Assembly: GCF_946478955.1 (NCBI RefSeq)
Contig: NZ_CAMLDL010000005.1
Span: 62,001 to 126,000, forward strand
DNA from: an uncultured Sphingomonas sp.
GTDB taxonomy: Bacteria; Pseudomonadota; Alphaproteobacteria; Sphingomonadales; Sphingomonadaceae
DNA: 64,000 nucleotides
Reading direction: 5' to 3'
This document shows positions 52,616-60,629 of the stretch, piece by piece. The position numbers and the translations under genes were made by a program. How positions within the stretch are numbered: the first letter of the stretch is position 1; each line of letters opens with the position of its first letter. The notes under the pieces were generated by a model. That model saw only the letters and a list, made by a program, of their open reading frames with translations, was not told the origin of the DNA and ran no database searches.

Positions 52616-53887
52616 TTAATGCACTTCGCGCTTTTGCGTTTCGCCTTTGGTGGAAAGGGCAAAGCGCGGTTCGCGCTGAGCGGCACCCGAAATCGTCAGG
52701 GCGGCGGCGAGGCGGCCGACCTCCGGCCCATGTTTGAAACCGTGACCTGACCCGCCGCCGACCAGCACGACATTGGGCATGGTGGGATGACGGTCGATCA
52801 GGAAGTCTCCGTTGCTGCTATTTTCATATTGGCAAACGCGGGCTTCGGTCAGGCGTGCGTTGCGCAGCGCAGGGAAGCGTCGGTCGCGGAAGGCAATGAT
52901 CTCATCCAGCCCAGCCGGGGTATAGGTTCTTGGCTGAGTATCGGGATCGATCACGGGACCATGCGCATCATGGGCGAATTTCACGCCGCGTCCTTCCAAG
53001 TCGGGAAAGCCGTAGAAGATGTCGCCGCCGTTAAAGTCGGCCCAACCGGGCATGGCAGAGGGCAAGAAACGCGCATCGCCGTCCGGCGGCGCAAAGAAGA
53101 AGACCTCCTGGCGGGTTGGAACGATCCGTTTGCCGAGCAGGTGGGGAAAGAATTTGGGAAGCCAAGGTCCAAGTGCGAAGACAAACCGGTCGGCGCGGAT
53201 TGACGCGTCGCCGAGCTGCAGGTGGGTAAGTGGGCCGCTGCCCGTTGGCGCGACCGTCTTACCATGGATGAGGGTGCCACCTGCTTTGACAAATAGCCGA
53301 ACCAACGTTTCGACACTACGCCGGGCCATCAACGCTCCGAAGCGCGGTTCGAATAGGCCGAGCTCTACACCGCTGAAATCAATCATCGAAAATCGGCGTT
53401 GAAGGGCGCGGCGGTCCATCGGCTCCACTGGAATTCCGGCTTCTCGATTCACGCGAACGGAATCTGCGAAATAGGCGTCAGGTTTGGCGCTGAAGAACAG
53501 GACCCCGCAAGGGTGAAAGATGGGCAGTCCTGACTGTTGGCTGAGCGCCTGCCATTGCGGCAAACTATCGCGCGCCATGCGGGTGTAGATGGCGTCCTTG
53601 CCGTATCCGGCGCGGGTCATGCGGCTCTCCCCGCCGCTGGACGCCCGGTTATTCGCGGGGCCGGCCATGTCGATCAGCGTTACCTTGTGCCCGGCCGCTT
53701 GCAGGTGATGGGCGGTCCATGCCCCGAATACGCCGGCACCGACGACTGCAATGGTCGCCGTCGATCCTGGGGCGGCCTTTACGACTGAGGGTGCAGAAAT
53801 GGCGACGCCGCCCGCCCCGGCCAGGAGCGAGCGGCGCGTCAGGTCGGGAAGCGACGGGCTGGCGGCCGTGTCGCTTCCCGAGGTCAT
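52616..53887 (-). CDS. Tat-exported FAD-dependent amine oxidase (sarcosine/N-methyltryptophan oxidase-like)
   Basis: A 423-residue flavoprotein. An N-terminal twin-arginine signal (LTRRSLLAGAGGVAI) precedes the FAD motif IAVVGAGVFGAWTAHHLQA. The C-terminal VLVGGGSGHGFKHGPEVGR and Cys in ARVCQYENSSNGDF match monomeric sarcosine oxidases, where that Cys links FAD covalently. A Tat signal on this family is unusual, as most members are cytoplasmic. It lies five bases after the TonB-dependent receptor gene on the same strand, so an N-methyl amino acid or similar amine imported by the receptor is a plausible substrate. Confidence 0.82.
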   Translation of the reverse strand: MTSGSDTAASPSLPDLTRRSLLAGAGGVAISAPSVVKAAPGSTATIAVVGAGVFGAWTAHHLQAAGHKVTLIDMAGPANNRASSGGESRMTRAGYGKDAIYTRMARDSLPQWQALSQQSGLPIFHPCGVLFFSAKPDAYFADSVRVNREAGIPVEPMDRRALQRRFSMIDFSGVELGLFEPRFGALMARRSVETLVRLFVKAGGTLIHGKTVAPTGSGPLTHLQLGDASIRADRFVFALGPWLPKFFPHLLGKRIVPTRQEVFFFAPPDGDARFLPSAMPGWADFNGGDIFYGFPDLEGRGVKFAHDAHGPVIDPDTQPRTYTPAGLDEIIAFRDRRFPALRNARLTEARVCQYENSSNGDFLIDRHPTMPNVVLVGGGSGHGFKHGPEVGRLAAALTISGAAQREPRFALSTKGETQKREVH

Positions 53888-53891
53888 GGCC

Positions 53892-56576
53892 TTAGCCGCG
53901 TTCCGGCGCGACTTCCGGTGCCGGTGGGGCCGGCGGCGGCGGCGGGGCCGGGCACACGTCGGTCGCCAGAATCACCGACCCGTCAGCGCAGGTCTGCGTT
54001 GCCGGCGGCGGCGGCGGAGCGACTGGCGCAACAACCGGCGGCGGAGCGGCTTCCTTTTGCCGGATCGCCACGCGGACAGTCATCCCGACGGTACGAGGTT
54101 GCCCGATCAGGTAGCCGAAGCGAGCACGCAGACCGCGTTCACGATCGATCGACAACTTCGGATTCTCATCGAACAAATTCTTCACATAAAGTGAAAGGTC
54201 GATGCCGCTGTCCCACTTGATGCCGAACGACGCATTGACAATGCTGTAGGCTGGTAGGTTGAGCGAACCGATGTCGTTGACGCCATCGCCATAGTCGCCG
54301 GTGGCGGGATCATACCACAGAGCACTAGACACCAGACCCGCACCCGCCATCTGATCGGACGGTTCGCCCCAGCGATTGCCAATATGCTGGAAGTTGGCGT
54401 TGACCGACCAGTCTGCCGACGACCCTAGACGCTGGCCGTAGGTCGCGGAGGCAGAAATCTGGAACTTGGGAACCGTTGGTAAGCGGTTGCCCTTTTCAAT
54501 TCCGCCGAGGATATCGCCAGCGCCGGTCCTGACCGTGCTGTCGAATTTGGCGCTCTGGACGTTGCCTGCCAGCGAGAGGTCGAGGCCGCGAAGCGGCGTT
54601 ACCGACAGTTCAGCTTCGACACCGGTAGAGTGCGCCTTGGGCACGTTGAATACGACGCGCGATGAGCAGCTGCCGGCCGTCAGAGTGACCTGCAGATCGC
54701 GGATCGCGTTGTGGAAGATCGCCGAGTTGAACGTGAATCCGCGCCGCGAATATTTGACGCCGGCTTCATAATTCCAAAGCGTCTCATCACCGTAGCTATC
54801 GTATCCATCAAAGATGGCGAGGTCAGCATCTGTGCAAAGCGGCCGATTTAGCGGATCGTTGACACCGCCCAGACGGAAACCCTTGGCGGCCTGCACGTTG
54901 AAGCTCAGGTTTCGGTTCGGTTCATAGCTGATGATGAAGCGCGGCGAGATGCCGTGCGACTTCGTCTTGTCGCCGAGGTGCGTGCTGACGTCCGAGAAAT
55001 AGCCGCCCGATACGAAGTCACGCTCTTCCTTGAAGTTGTAGTAACGCGCGCCAGCGGTCAGCTTGAACTGGCCAATCTTGTAACTGCCCTCACCAAAGGC
55101 AGCATATTGCCGCATGTTATACGGCAATGCGGCGTTGTATGGAGATTCCGCAGCGAAGCCATTACGAAGCTGGTCCGAAGTGTAGGGCACCCGGTTGGCG
55201 GGATCTGGATCATTGGTCGCGCAGGTAGCATTTGCTTCTGTTTCATCGAAGCAAAGCATTTGCAGGATGATATTCCCGGCAGCATCGGAGCCGGGGGTCG
55301 GCAGGAGCTGTTGATACTGGCGTTTCACCTTCGAATAAAAGCCGCCGACAACCCATTGCAGCGGGCCGTCTCCAGTCGATGCAAAGCGAATTTCCTGGGT
55401 AAATTGCTTCAGCTTCGTCGTGTCGAGGAGGTTGGACGGCGACTCCAAATATGCCGCAAGTGCAGCTCCCCGGACGGGATCAACCCCGCCATAACCTAAC
55501 GCAAAACTGTCATAGATTGAGTTGGTAAGCGCTGACGCATCGCGGCTGACCAGAATATTTCGGCGCATACGGCTCGACACGCTGGTCAGTTCAACCGGCC
55601 CGAAATCATAACTTACAACCAGGTCGGCAAGTTTGGTCTTGTCCCGGAATTTTTCCCGGAACAGCAAATATTGCTCGCGCTCTCCAAGCGTATTGCCGCC
55701 AGTTGTGAATTGGTTGTCGAAGAAGTGGTAATGATCCTCGCGGTTAAACCCGCCCGCCTTTACATCCTGATAAACGAAGCGTGGGGTGATCTTCAGCTCA
55801 GGCGTGGGCTCCCACAGGATCGATACACGACCGCCGACCCGGCTGCCGTCATTAACGTTCTTCTTGCTGTACGGACCGACGGCGTCGATGAAGCCGCCAA
55901 AATGGGTCCCATAGCCCACTGCACGGATCGCCGCGGTTTGGCCGAGAGGCATGTTAATGGCGCCCTTGACGCTATAGCCAACGTCGCCGCCTTTAAGAAA
56001 GTTGATGTCACCTTCCATCGAGCCTTCAAGGGTATCGAGTTTCGGCTGATTGGTGATGTAACGAAGCGTGCCGCCGACGCTGCCTGAGCCGAACAGCGTA
56101 CCTTGCGGTCCGCGCAGGGTTTCAACGCGGTTGAGGTCGTAAACATCGAAGTCAGGCGTAAACAGCGACAATGACGTCACCGATTCGTCGAGGTAGACGC
56201 CAACCTGCTCCTTCACGCCCGGCTGATCGCGGGCGATCTGTCCGGCGGAAACGCCGCGCACTGACACCTGGCTTTGGCCCGGCCCGAGATTCTGAACCGT
56301 AAGGCCGGCGACATTGCGACTGATGTCTTCAAGCGTCTGCGCGTTCGCCTTTTGGATGTCCTCTTCCGTCTGCGCATTGATCGAGAATGGTACGTCCTGC
56401 ACCGTCGACGCGCGCTTTGTTGCAGTCACGATGATTTCACGACCCGCATACTGGCCCGCATCATCGGCTGCTTGCGCTTGCGCTTCTTCGGCGGTTTGGG
56501 CCCATGCGGGCGTGGCAATCGCCAGCGCCGCTGCACTGAACATCAAGCTACGCGCAACATGGCTACGAATATTCAT
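53892..56576 (-). CDS. TonB-dependent outer membrane receptor
   Basis: An 894-residue receptor. Signal peptide to about residue 26 (AIATPAWA), a TonB box near EIIVTATKRAST, a plug domain (VPFSINAQTEEDIQKANAQT; LRGPQGTLFGSGSVGGTLRY) and a 22-strand barrel. After the last strand (TVGMTVRVAI) the protein goes on with a Pro/Ala tail of about 55 residues containing a Cys pair (TQTCADGSVILATDVCPAPP). A barrel normally ends in an aromatic residue, so this tail is unusual. The substrate is unknown; the amine oxidase downstream may act on it. AGGGGA precedes the ATG. Confidence 0.93.
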   Translation of the reverse strand: MNIRSHVARSLMFSAAALAIATPAWAQTAEEAQAQAADDAGQYAGREIIVTATKRASTVQDVPFSINAQTEEDIQKANAQTLEDISRNVAGLTVQNLGPGQSQVSVRGVSAGQIARDQPGVKEQVGVYLDESVTSLSLFTPDFDVYDLNRVETLRGPQGTLFGSGSVGGTLRYITNQPKLDTLEGSMEGDINFLKGGDVGYSVKGAINMPLGQTAAIRAVGYGTHFGGFIDAVGPYSKKNVNDGSRVGGRVSILWEPTPELKITPRFVYQDVKAGGFNREDHYHFFDNQFTTGGNTLGEREQYLLFREKFRDKTKLADLVVSYDFGPVELTSVSSRMRRNILVSRDASALTNSIYDSFALGYGGVDPVRGAALAAYLESPSNLLDTTKLKQFTQEIRFASTGDGPLQWVVGGFYSKVKRQYQQLLPTPGSDAAGNIILQMLCFDETEANATCATNDPDPANRVPYTSDQLRNGFAAESPYNAALPYNMRQYAAFGEGSYKIGQFKLTAGARYYNFKEERDFVSGGYFSDVSTHLGDKTKSHGISPRFIISYEPNRNLSFNVQAAKGFRLGGVNDPLNRPLCTDADLAIFDGYDSYGDETLWNYEAGVKYSRRGFTFNSAIFHNAIRDLQVTLTAGSCSSRVVFNVPKAHSTGVEAELSVTPLRGLDLSLAGNVQSAKFDSTVRTGAGDILGGIEKGNRLPTVPKFQISASATYGQRLGSSADWSVNANFQHIGNRWGEPSDQMAGAGLVSSALWYDPATGDYGDGVNDIGSLNLPAYSIVNASFGIKWDSGIDLSLYVKNLFDENPKLSIDRERGLRARFGYLIGQPRTVGMTVRVAIRQKEAAPPPVVAPVAPPPPPATQTCADGSVILATDVCPAPPPPPAPPAPEVAPERG

Positions 56577-56660
56577 CGGTTTTCCCCTGTTTTTTTTACC
56601 CCGAGGACACCGAGACTATGCTTATTGGCCGCAAGGAAAAGGGGGCCGTGGCTTTTCCAA

Positions 56661-57155
56661 TTAACCCTGTTGCGGTTCTGTTACAGTAGGGCCGAACGGC
56701 AGGGTCAACGATTCGGCGGCATCGACGCTGGCTCCGCGGCCCGCAAGGAATCTATGCCGGACAATTTCTGCTTGTTGTTCAAGGCCGTAACGATCGAACG
56801 GGCGACCCTCGACGAGCTGATACTGGTAGCGGCAAAAGGGATGGCGCATCAGCGGAAGGTAAAAGCGGCCTCGCTGTTGTGCCTGCAGAACATGAGTCAT
56901 TTCGTGGATGAATAGCCCCTGCCTACCCAATGACTCGCGCGAAAAATCATCGGACCATAAGGGACTCGCGGGGTGGAAATGGATATTGCCTGTCGGCGCC
57001 ATCACAATTCCACGAGGTTGGAACGGCCACCATTTTCCGCGCACGATCCGCACACGGTCATAGGCGATGGCATTGCCGAACATGGTTTCGGCAATCGCAA
57101 TCTCACCCTGGGTAAGGGCGCGCGAAATTCGACCGGGCTGAGGCGTGTCCTCCAT
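56661..57155 (-). CDS. HExxH metallopeptidase-like protein (so-called vgr-related)
   Basis: A 164-residue protein with FIHEMTHVLQAQ, a clear zinc-protease HExxH motif preceded by a hydrophobic strand. The N-terminal segment ISRALTQGEIAIAETMFGN resembles the DUF4157-type proteins listed as vgr-related in sphingomonads, although no VgrG fold is visible. No signal peptide is present. ATG 57155 is favoured over 57185 because it removes an unconserved tail. It is divergent from acpP. Proteolytic activity is inferred from the motif only. Confidence 0.6.
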   Translation of the reverse strand: MEDTPQPGRISRALTQGEIAIAETMFGNAIAYDRVRIVRGKWWPFQPRGIVMAPTGNIHFHPASPLWSDDFSRESLGRQGLFIHEMTHVLQAQQRGRFYLPLMRHPFCRYQYQLVEGRPFDRYGLEQQAEIVRHRFLAGRGASVDAAESLTLPFGPTVTEPQQG

Positions 57156-57256
57156 GGGGTGGGAAGTAGGGCTTCGATGCCGCAACGTCGAGAACTGCTT
57201 GCCGAGCGGCGCAGTGGCCGCTAGGGCAGCGAAAATTTTAATGGAGGAAAGTTCAC

Positions 57257-57493
57257 ATGAGCGAGACCGCTGATCGGGTTAAGAAGATCGTTGTCGAGCA
57301 CCTCGGCGTTGAGTCCGAAAAGGTCACCGAAGAAGCCAGCTTCATCGACGATCTTGGTGCCGACAGCCTCGACATCGTCGAACTGGTGATGGCGTTTGAA
57401 GAAGAATTCGGCGTCGAAATTCCGGACGATGCGGCCGAGAAGATCACGACCGTCAAGGACGCGATTGTCTATATCGACAGCAACAAGGGCTAA
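57257..57493 (+). CDS. acpP: Acyl carrier protein
   Basis: A 78-residue acidic four-helix protein. Ser37 in [11 protein letters not shown] carries the 4'-phosphopantetheine arm on which fatty acids grow. GGAGG nine bases before the ATG gives a strong ribosome site, as expected for such an abundant protein. It leads acpP-fabF-mltG, with a hairpin in the gap to fabF. Confidence 0.98.
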   Translation: MSETADRVKKIVVEHLGVESEKVTEEASFIDDLGADSLDIVELVMAFEEEFGVEIPDDAAEKITTVKDAIVYIDSNKG

Positions 57494-57508
57494 TCGGGAC
57501 CGATTGGC

Positions 57509-57532
57509 TGCCGCCCGCCCGCTGAGGCGGCA
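57509..57532 (+). terminator. Hairpin between acpP and fabF
   Basis: TGCCGCC (57509-57515) pairs with GGCGGCA (57526-57532) around a 10-base loop. No T-run follows, so it may only slow or shield the transcript, giving more acpP than fabF mRNA. Confidence 0.4.
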
Positions 57533-57598
57533 CGAACGGCTTCCCGCCACAAACGGGGGGCCGTTTGCATTTGCAAAAAGCTGCTAGAGGGGAATTGC

Positions 57599-58858
57599 AT
57601 GCGTCGTGTGGTTGTAACGGGTCTTGGTCTGGTCACCCCCTTGGGTGCCGATGTTGAGACGACTTGGGCCAATCTTTTGGCCTCCAAATCGGGCGTTGGT
57701 CCGATCACCAAGTTCGACGCCAGCGATCAGAAGGCGCAGATCGCGGCCGAAGTGAAACCGGCCGACCATGAATATGGTTTCGATCCGAACAAGCGCGTCG
57801 ACCATAAGGTTCAGCGTCAGGTTGATCCCTTCATCATTTATGGCATCGACGCGGCCGGTCAGGCGATTGAAGATGCCGGCCTTGTCGACATGGACGAAGA
57901 AACCAAAGTTCGCGCCGGCGTTTCGATCGGCAGCGGCATTGGCGGCTTGCCAGGTATTGAAAGCGAAAGCCTGCTGCTCGCAGAGAAGGGGCCGGGCCGT
58001 GTCAGCCCGCACTTCGTCCATGGCCGTTTGATCAATCTCATCTCTGGCCAGGTCAGCATCAAATATGGCCTGAAGGGCCCGAACCACGCGGTAGTCACCG
58101 CCTGTTCGACTGGCGCCCATTCAATTGGCGATGCGGCGCGGATGATTCGCGACGATGATGCCGACATCATGCTTGCTGGCGGTGCGGAATCGACCATTTG
58201 TCCGATCGGTATCGCTGGATTCGCGCAGGCCCGTGCACTCAACATGAGCTACAACGATCGCCCGACTGAAGCGAGCCGCCCTTATGACAAGGACCGGGAC
58301 GGCTTTGTGATGGGCGAGGGTGCAGGCGTGGTGGTGCTGGAAGAATATGAGCATGCCAAGGCGCGCGGTGCGAAGATTTACGCCAAAGTCGTCGGTTATG
58401 GCCTGTCGGGCGATGCCTATCACGTCACCGCACCCGATCCCGAAATGGACGGCGCCTTTCGGTCGATGACCATGGCGCTGAAGAAGGCCGGGATGACGCC
58501 GGACGACATTGATTACATCAACGCCCACGGCACTTCGACGATGGCTGACACTATTGAATTGGGCGCCGTGAAGCGGTTGTTCGGTTCTGCCATGGCCAAT
58601 GTCTCGATGAGCAGCACCAAGTCGGCAATTGGTCACTTGCTGGGCGGTGCAGGCGCGGTGGAAACCATCTTCTGCATCCTAGCCATCCGCGACCAGATTG
58701 TTCCGCCGACGCTGAACCTCGACAACCCTGACGAGGGCACTGAAGGCGCGGATCTGGTTCCCAAAGTTGCCAAGAAACGCAAGGTGCGGGCCGCGCTTAA
58801 CAATAGCTTCGGGTTCGGCGGAACCAACGCGTCGCTGATCGTGAAGGCGATCGACTAG
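57599..58858 (+). CDS. fabF: Beta-ketoacyl-ACP synthase II
   Basis: A 419-residue condensing enzyme that adds malonyl-ACP units to growing acyl chains. Cys169 in VTACSTGAHSIGDAA is the nucleophile; histidines lie in NAHGTSTMADTIE and STKSAIGHLLGGAGA. Asp and Lys residues around the active site fit KASII. It is 105 bases downstream of its carrier protein acpP and six bases upstream of mltG. Confidence 0.96.
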   Translation: MRRVVVTGLGLVTPLGADVETTWANLLASKSGVGPITKFDASDQKAQIAAEVKPADHEYGFDPNKRVDHKVQRQVDPFIIYGIDAAGQAIEDAGLVDMDEETKVRAGVSIGSGIGGLPGIESESLLLAEKGPGRVSPHFVHGRLINLISGQVSIKYGLKGPNHAVVTACSTGAHSIGDAARMIRDDDADIMLAGGAESTICPIGIAGFAQARALNMSYNDRPTEASRPYDKDRDGFVMGEGAGVVVLEEYEHAKARGAKIYAKVVGYGLSGDAYHVTAPDPEMDGAFRSMTMALKKAGMTPDDIDYINAHGTSTMADTIELGAVKRLFGSAMANVSMSSTKSAIGHLLGGAGAVETIFCILAIRDQIVPPTLNLDNPDEGTEGADLVPKVAKKRKVRAALNNSFGFGGTNASLIVKAID

Positions 58859-58863
58859 GCACT

Positions 58864-59826
58864 ATGCGCCGCCGTCTGACCTGGATTATCGGTTTGGCTC
58901 TGGCCGCCATGTTGGCGGCCACGGGCTTCCTTTGGTGGAGCGCTGGGCCGAAGCCGGGACCTAACCGGATTACCGTGGCGGAAGGGGCCAGCCTGTCGTC
59001 GGTCGCGGCGCAGCTCAATAAGGAGCGGCTGATCCCGGGGAATGCCACGACGTTCAAGTTGTTTGCCAAGATCCTTGGTTCGTCTGACTCCATCCAAGCC
59101 GGAGAGTTTGAATTTCCAAAGGGAACCAGCGCGGCCGGGATGCTGGACATTCTGCAACACGGTCGTCCGGTGGTACGCCTGATCACCATTCCGGAAGGTA
59201 CGCCATCGATTGTCGTGCAGGAAAAGGTGGCGGCGGTGCCCTATCTGACCGGTCGGCCGCCCTTGCCGCCGGAAGGCAGCGTGCTCCCCGATAGTTATGA
59301 TTGGCAGGCGGGCGAAAGCCGGGCCGCAGTCGTTGGCCGCATGCGTGCAGCGATGAACAAGGCATTGGCCGAAGAATGGGCAAATCGGTCCAGCGATACG
59401 GTGGCGAAGACGCCGCAGGAAGCCATCATTCTGGCGTCCATTGTCGAAAAGGAGACCGGCAAGGCAAGTGAGCGGCCGATGGTGGCCGGCGTCATGTCTA
59501 ACCGGATTCGTACCGGTATGGCGCTAGGTGCGGATGCGACGACCATCTATCCAATTACAAAGGGCAAGCCCCTTGGCCGCATGATTCGCAAATCGGAGCT
59601 GGGGGCCGACAATGGCTATAATACCCGCAGTAAGCTGGGCCTGCCCGTAGGCCCGATTACCAACCCAGGCCGTGAGAGCATCCACGCCGTGCTACACCCC
59701 GCCAAGACGCAGGCGCTTTATTATGTCGCCGACGGCACAGGCGGCCACGTGTTCGCCAATACGCTGGACGAACATAACGCCAATGTCGCGAAATGGCGGG
59801 CGTATCGGAAGGAAAAAGGGATCTAG
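58864..59826 (+). CDS. mltG: Endolytic murein transglycosylase MltG
   Basis: A 320-residue membrane-anchored enzyme that cleaves nascent glycan strands and sets their length. One N-terminal membrane helix (about 7-26) is followed by a LysM-like subdomain and the YceG catalytic domain, with the catalytic Glu195 in LASIVEKETG and the end motif YNTRSKLGLPVGPITNPG. Its location after fabF is typical in proteobacteria. Its stop overlaps the convergent SH3 gene. Confidence 0.93.
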   Translation: MRRRLTWIIGLALAAMLAATGFLWWSAGPKPGPNRITVAEGASLSSVAAQLNKERLIPGNATTFKLFAKILGSSDSIQAGEFEFPKGTSAAGMLDILQHGRPVVRLITIPEGTPSIVVQEKVAAVPYLTGRPPLPPEGSVLPDSYDWQAGESRAAVVGRMRAAMNKALAEEWANRSSDTVAKTPQEAIILASIVEKETGKASERPMVAGVMSNRIRTGMALGADATTIYPITKGKPLGRMIRKSELGADNGYNTRSKLGLPVGPITNPGRESIHAVLHPAKTQALYYVADGTGGHVFANTLDEHNANVAKWRAYRKEKGI

Positions 59827-60233
59827 ATCCCGACGGCGTCGGACCGGACGTAGCCAACCCGGCCATTCGGTGCGTAACCCCAGGCCCAGCCGCGGCTGTT
59901 ATCCAGCATGCGGATTTCGTCACCTGCCTTCAGCGTCATGACGCGCTCTGCGCCATCGTCGGTGCTGATCATGAGGTCAGCGTCACTGATAAGATGGCGC
60001 ACCAGCGGCTCGGCATAATGTGATGCGATAACCCGGCCGGCCAATGCGGCGTCCGCCAAGTCCTTGCGATATGCATGGGTCGAGGGGTCGGGACGGTCGG
60101 AAACGCCGGAAAGCGCGAATCCGTCAACGACTTGCGTAGAGCCGTTCCCGATCGATTGGTGTGACCCGCTGCTCGGAAGCGTCCGCCCCGGCGCGGAGGT
60201 ATTGTTTGAACCCTTCAAGAAATTGTGCCCCAT
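59823..60233 (-). CDS. Stand-alone SH3-domain protein related to C40 peptidase N-termini
   Basis: The frame carries THAYRKDLADAALAGRVIAS and ends in DNSRGWAWGYAPNGRVGYVR, which is the SH3-like front part of sphingomonad NlpC/P60 (C40) peptidases. It stops where the peptidase domain should begin, so it is either a free targeting domain or a truncated gene. The start is uncertain: ATG 60233 overlaps the MarR gene by 110 bases, and no ATG, GTG or TTG lies between the MarR stop and the conserved segment. No signal peptide is evident. Confidence 0.6.
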   Translation of the reverse strand: MGHNFLKGSNNTSAPGRTLPSSGSHQSIGNGSTQVVDGFALSGVSDRPDPSTHAYRKDLADAALAGRVIASHYAEPLVRHLISDADLMISTDDGAERVMTLKAGDEIRMLDNSRGWAWGYAPNGRVGYVRSDAVGI

Positions 60234-60501
60234 CGTTGGTTCGAACGACAAAGACATTACGCCTGTCGTCCTGATCTCGTTCGCGGCGCAAATAGCCGAG
60301 AGAGCCCAACGTATTCAAGGCACGAGTGACAACGGGCTTCGATACGCCCAACGTTCCTGCTAACCCCCTCACAGTGTGGGGGCCGGGGGTCAGATATACC
60401 AGCAGCAGCAATGCCATCTGGCGATTGGTAAGGTCGGGCTCTCCAGAACGAACGTAACCAATCAAGGCATCCATCCAGCCCGACAGTGAAACGTCGCTCA
60501 T
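60124..60501 (-). CDS. MarR-family transcription regulator
   Basis: A 125-residue regulator. The winged helix (about 18-90) has RQMALLLLVYLTPGPHTVRG, then LGVSKPVVTRALNTLGSLGY and the wing RRERDQDDRRNVFVV. The N- and C-terminal dimerisation helices are short. ATG 60501 is chosen; the frame continues to 60543 but that adds an unconserved tail reaching into the probable operator. Its stop lies within the SH3 frame. The likely operator is at 60522-60537. Confidence 0.8.
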   Translation of the reverse strand: MSDVSLSGWMDALIGYVRSGEPDLTNRQMALLLLVYLTPGPHTVRGLAGTLGVSKPVVTRALNTLGSLGYLRRERDQDDRRNVFVVRTNDGAQFLEGFKQYLRAGADASEQRVTPIDRERLYASR

Positions 60502-60521
60502 CGACAAAGCAACTCTCCGAA

Positions 60522-60537
60522 TGTCGTACAGTCGACA
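60522..60537. promoter_or_regulatory. Candidate operator of the MarR regulator
   Basis: TGTCG (60522-60526) and CGACA (60533-60537) form an inverted repeat 21 bases upstream of the MarR start. A further CGACA lies at 60502-60506. The spacing fits autorepression by a MarR dimer. Confidence 0.4.
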
Positions 60538-60629
60538 AGACAACCGAACAGACGCGGATTGGTTGCGTAAAATATTCTTAAATCAGTCAAAAATTGCCGG
60601 GCCTGCAGGGGATAGATGCGCAGCCGTTC

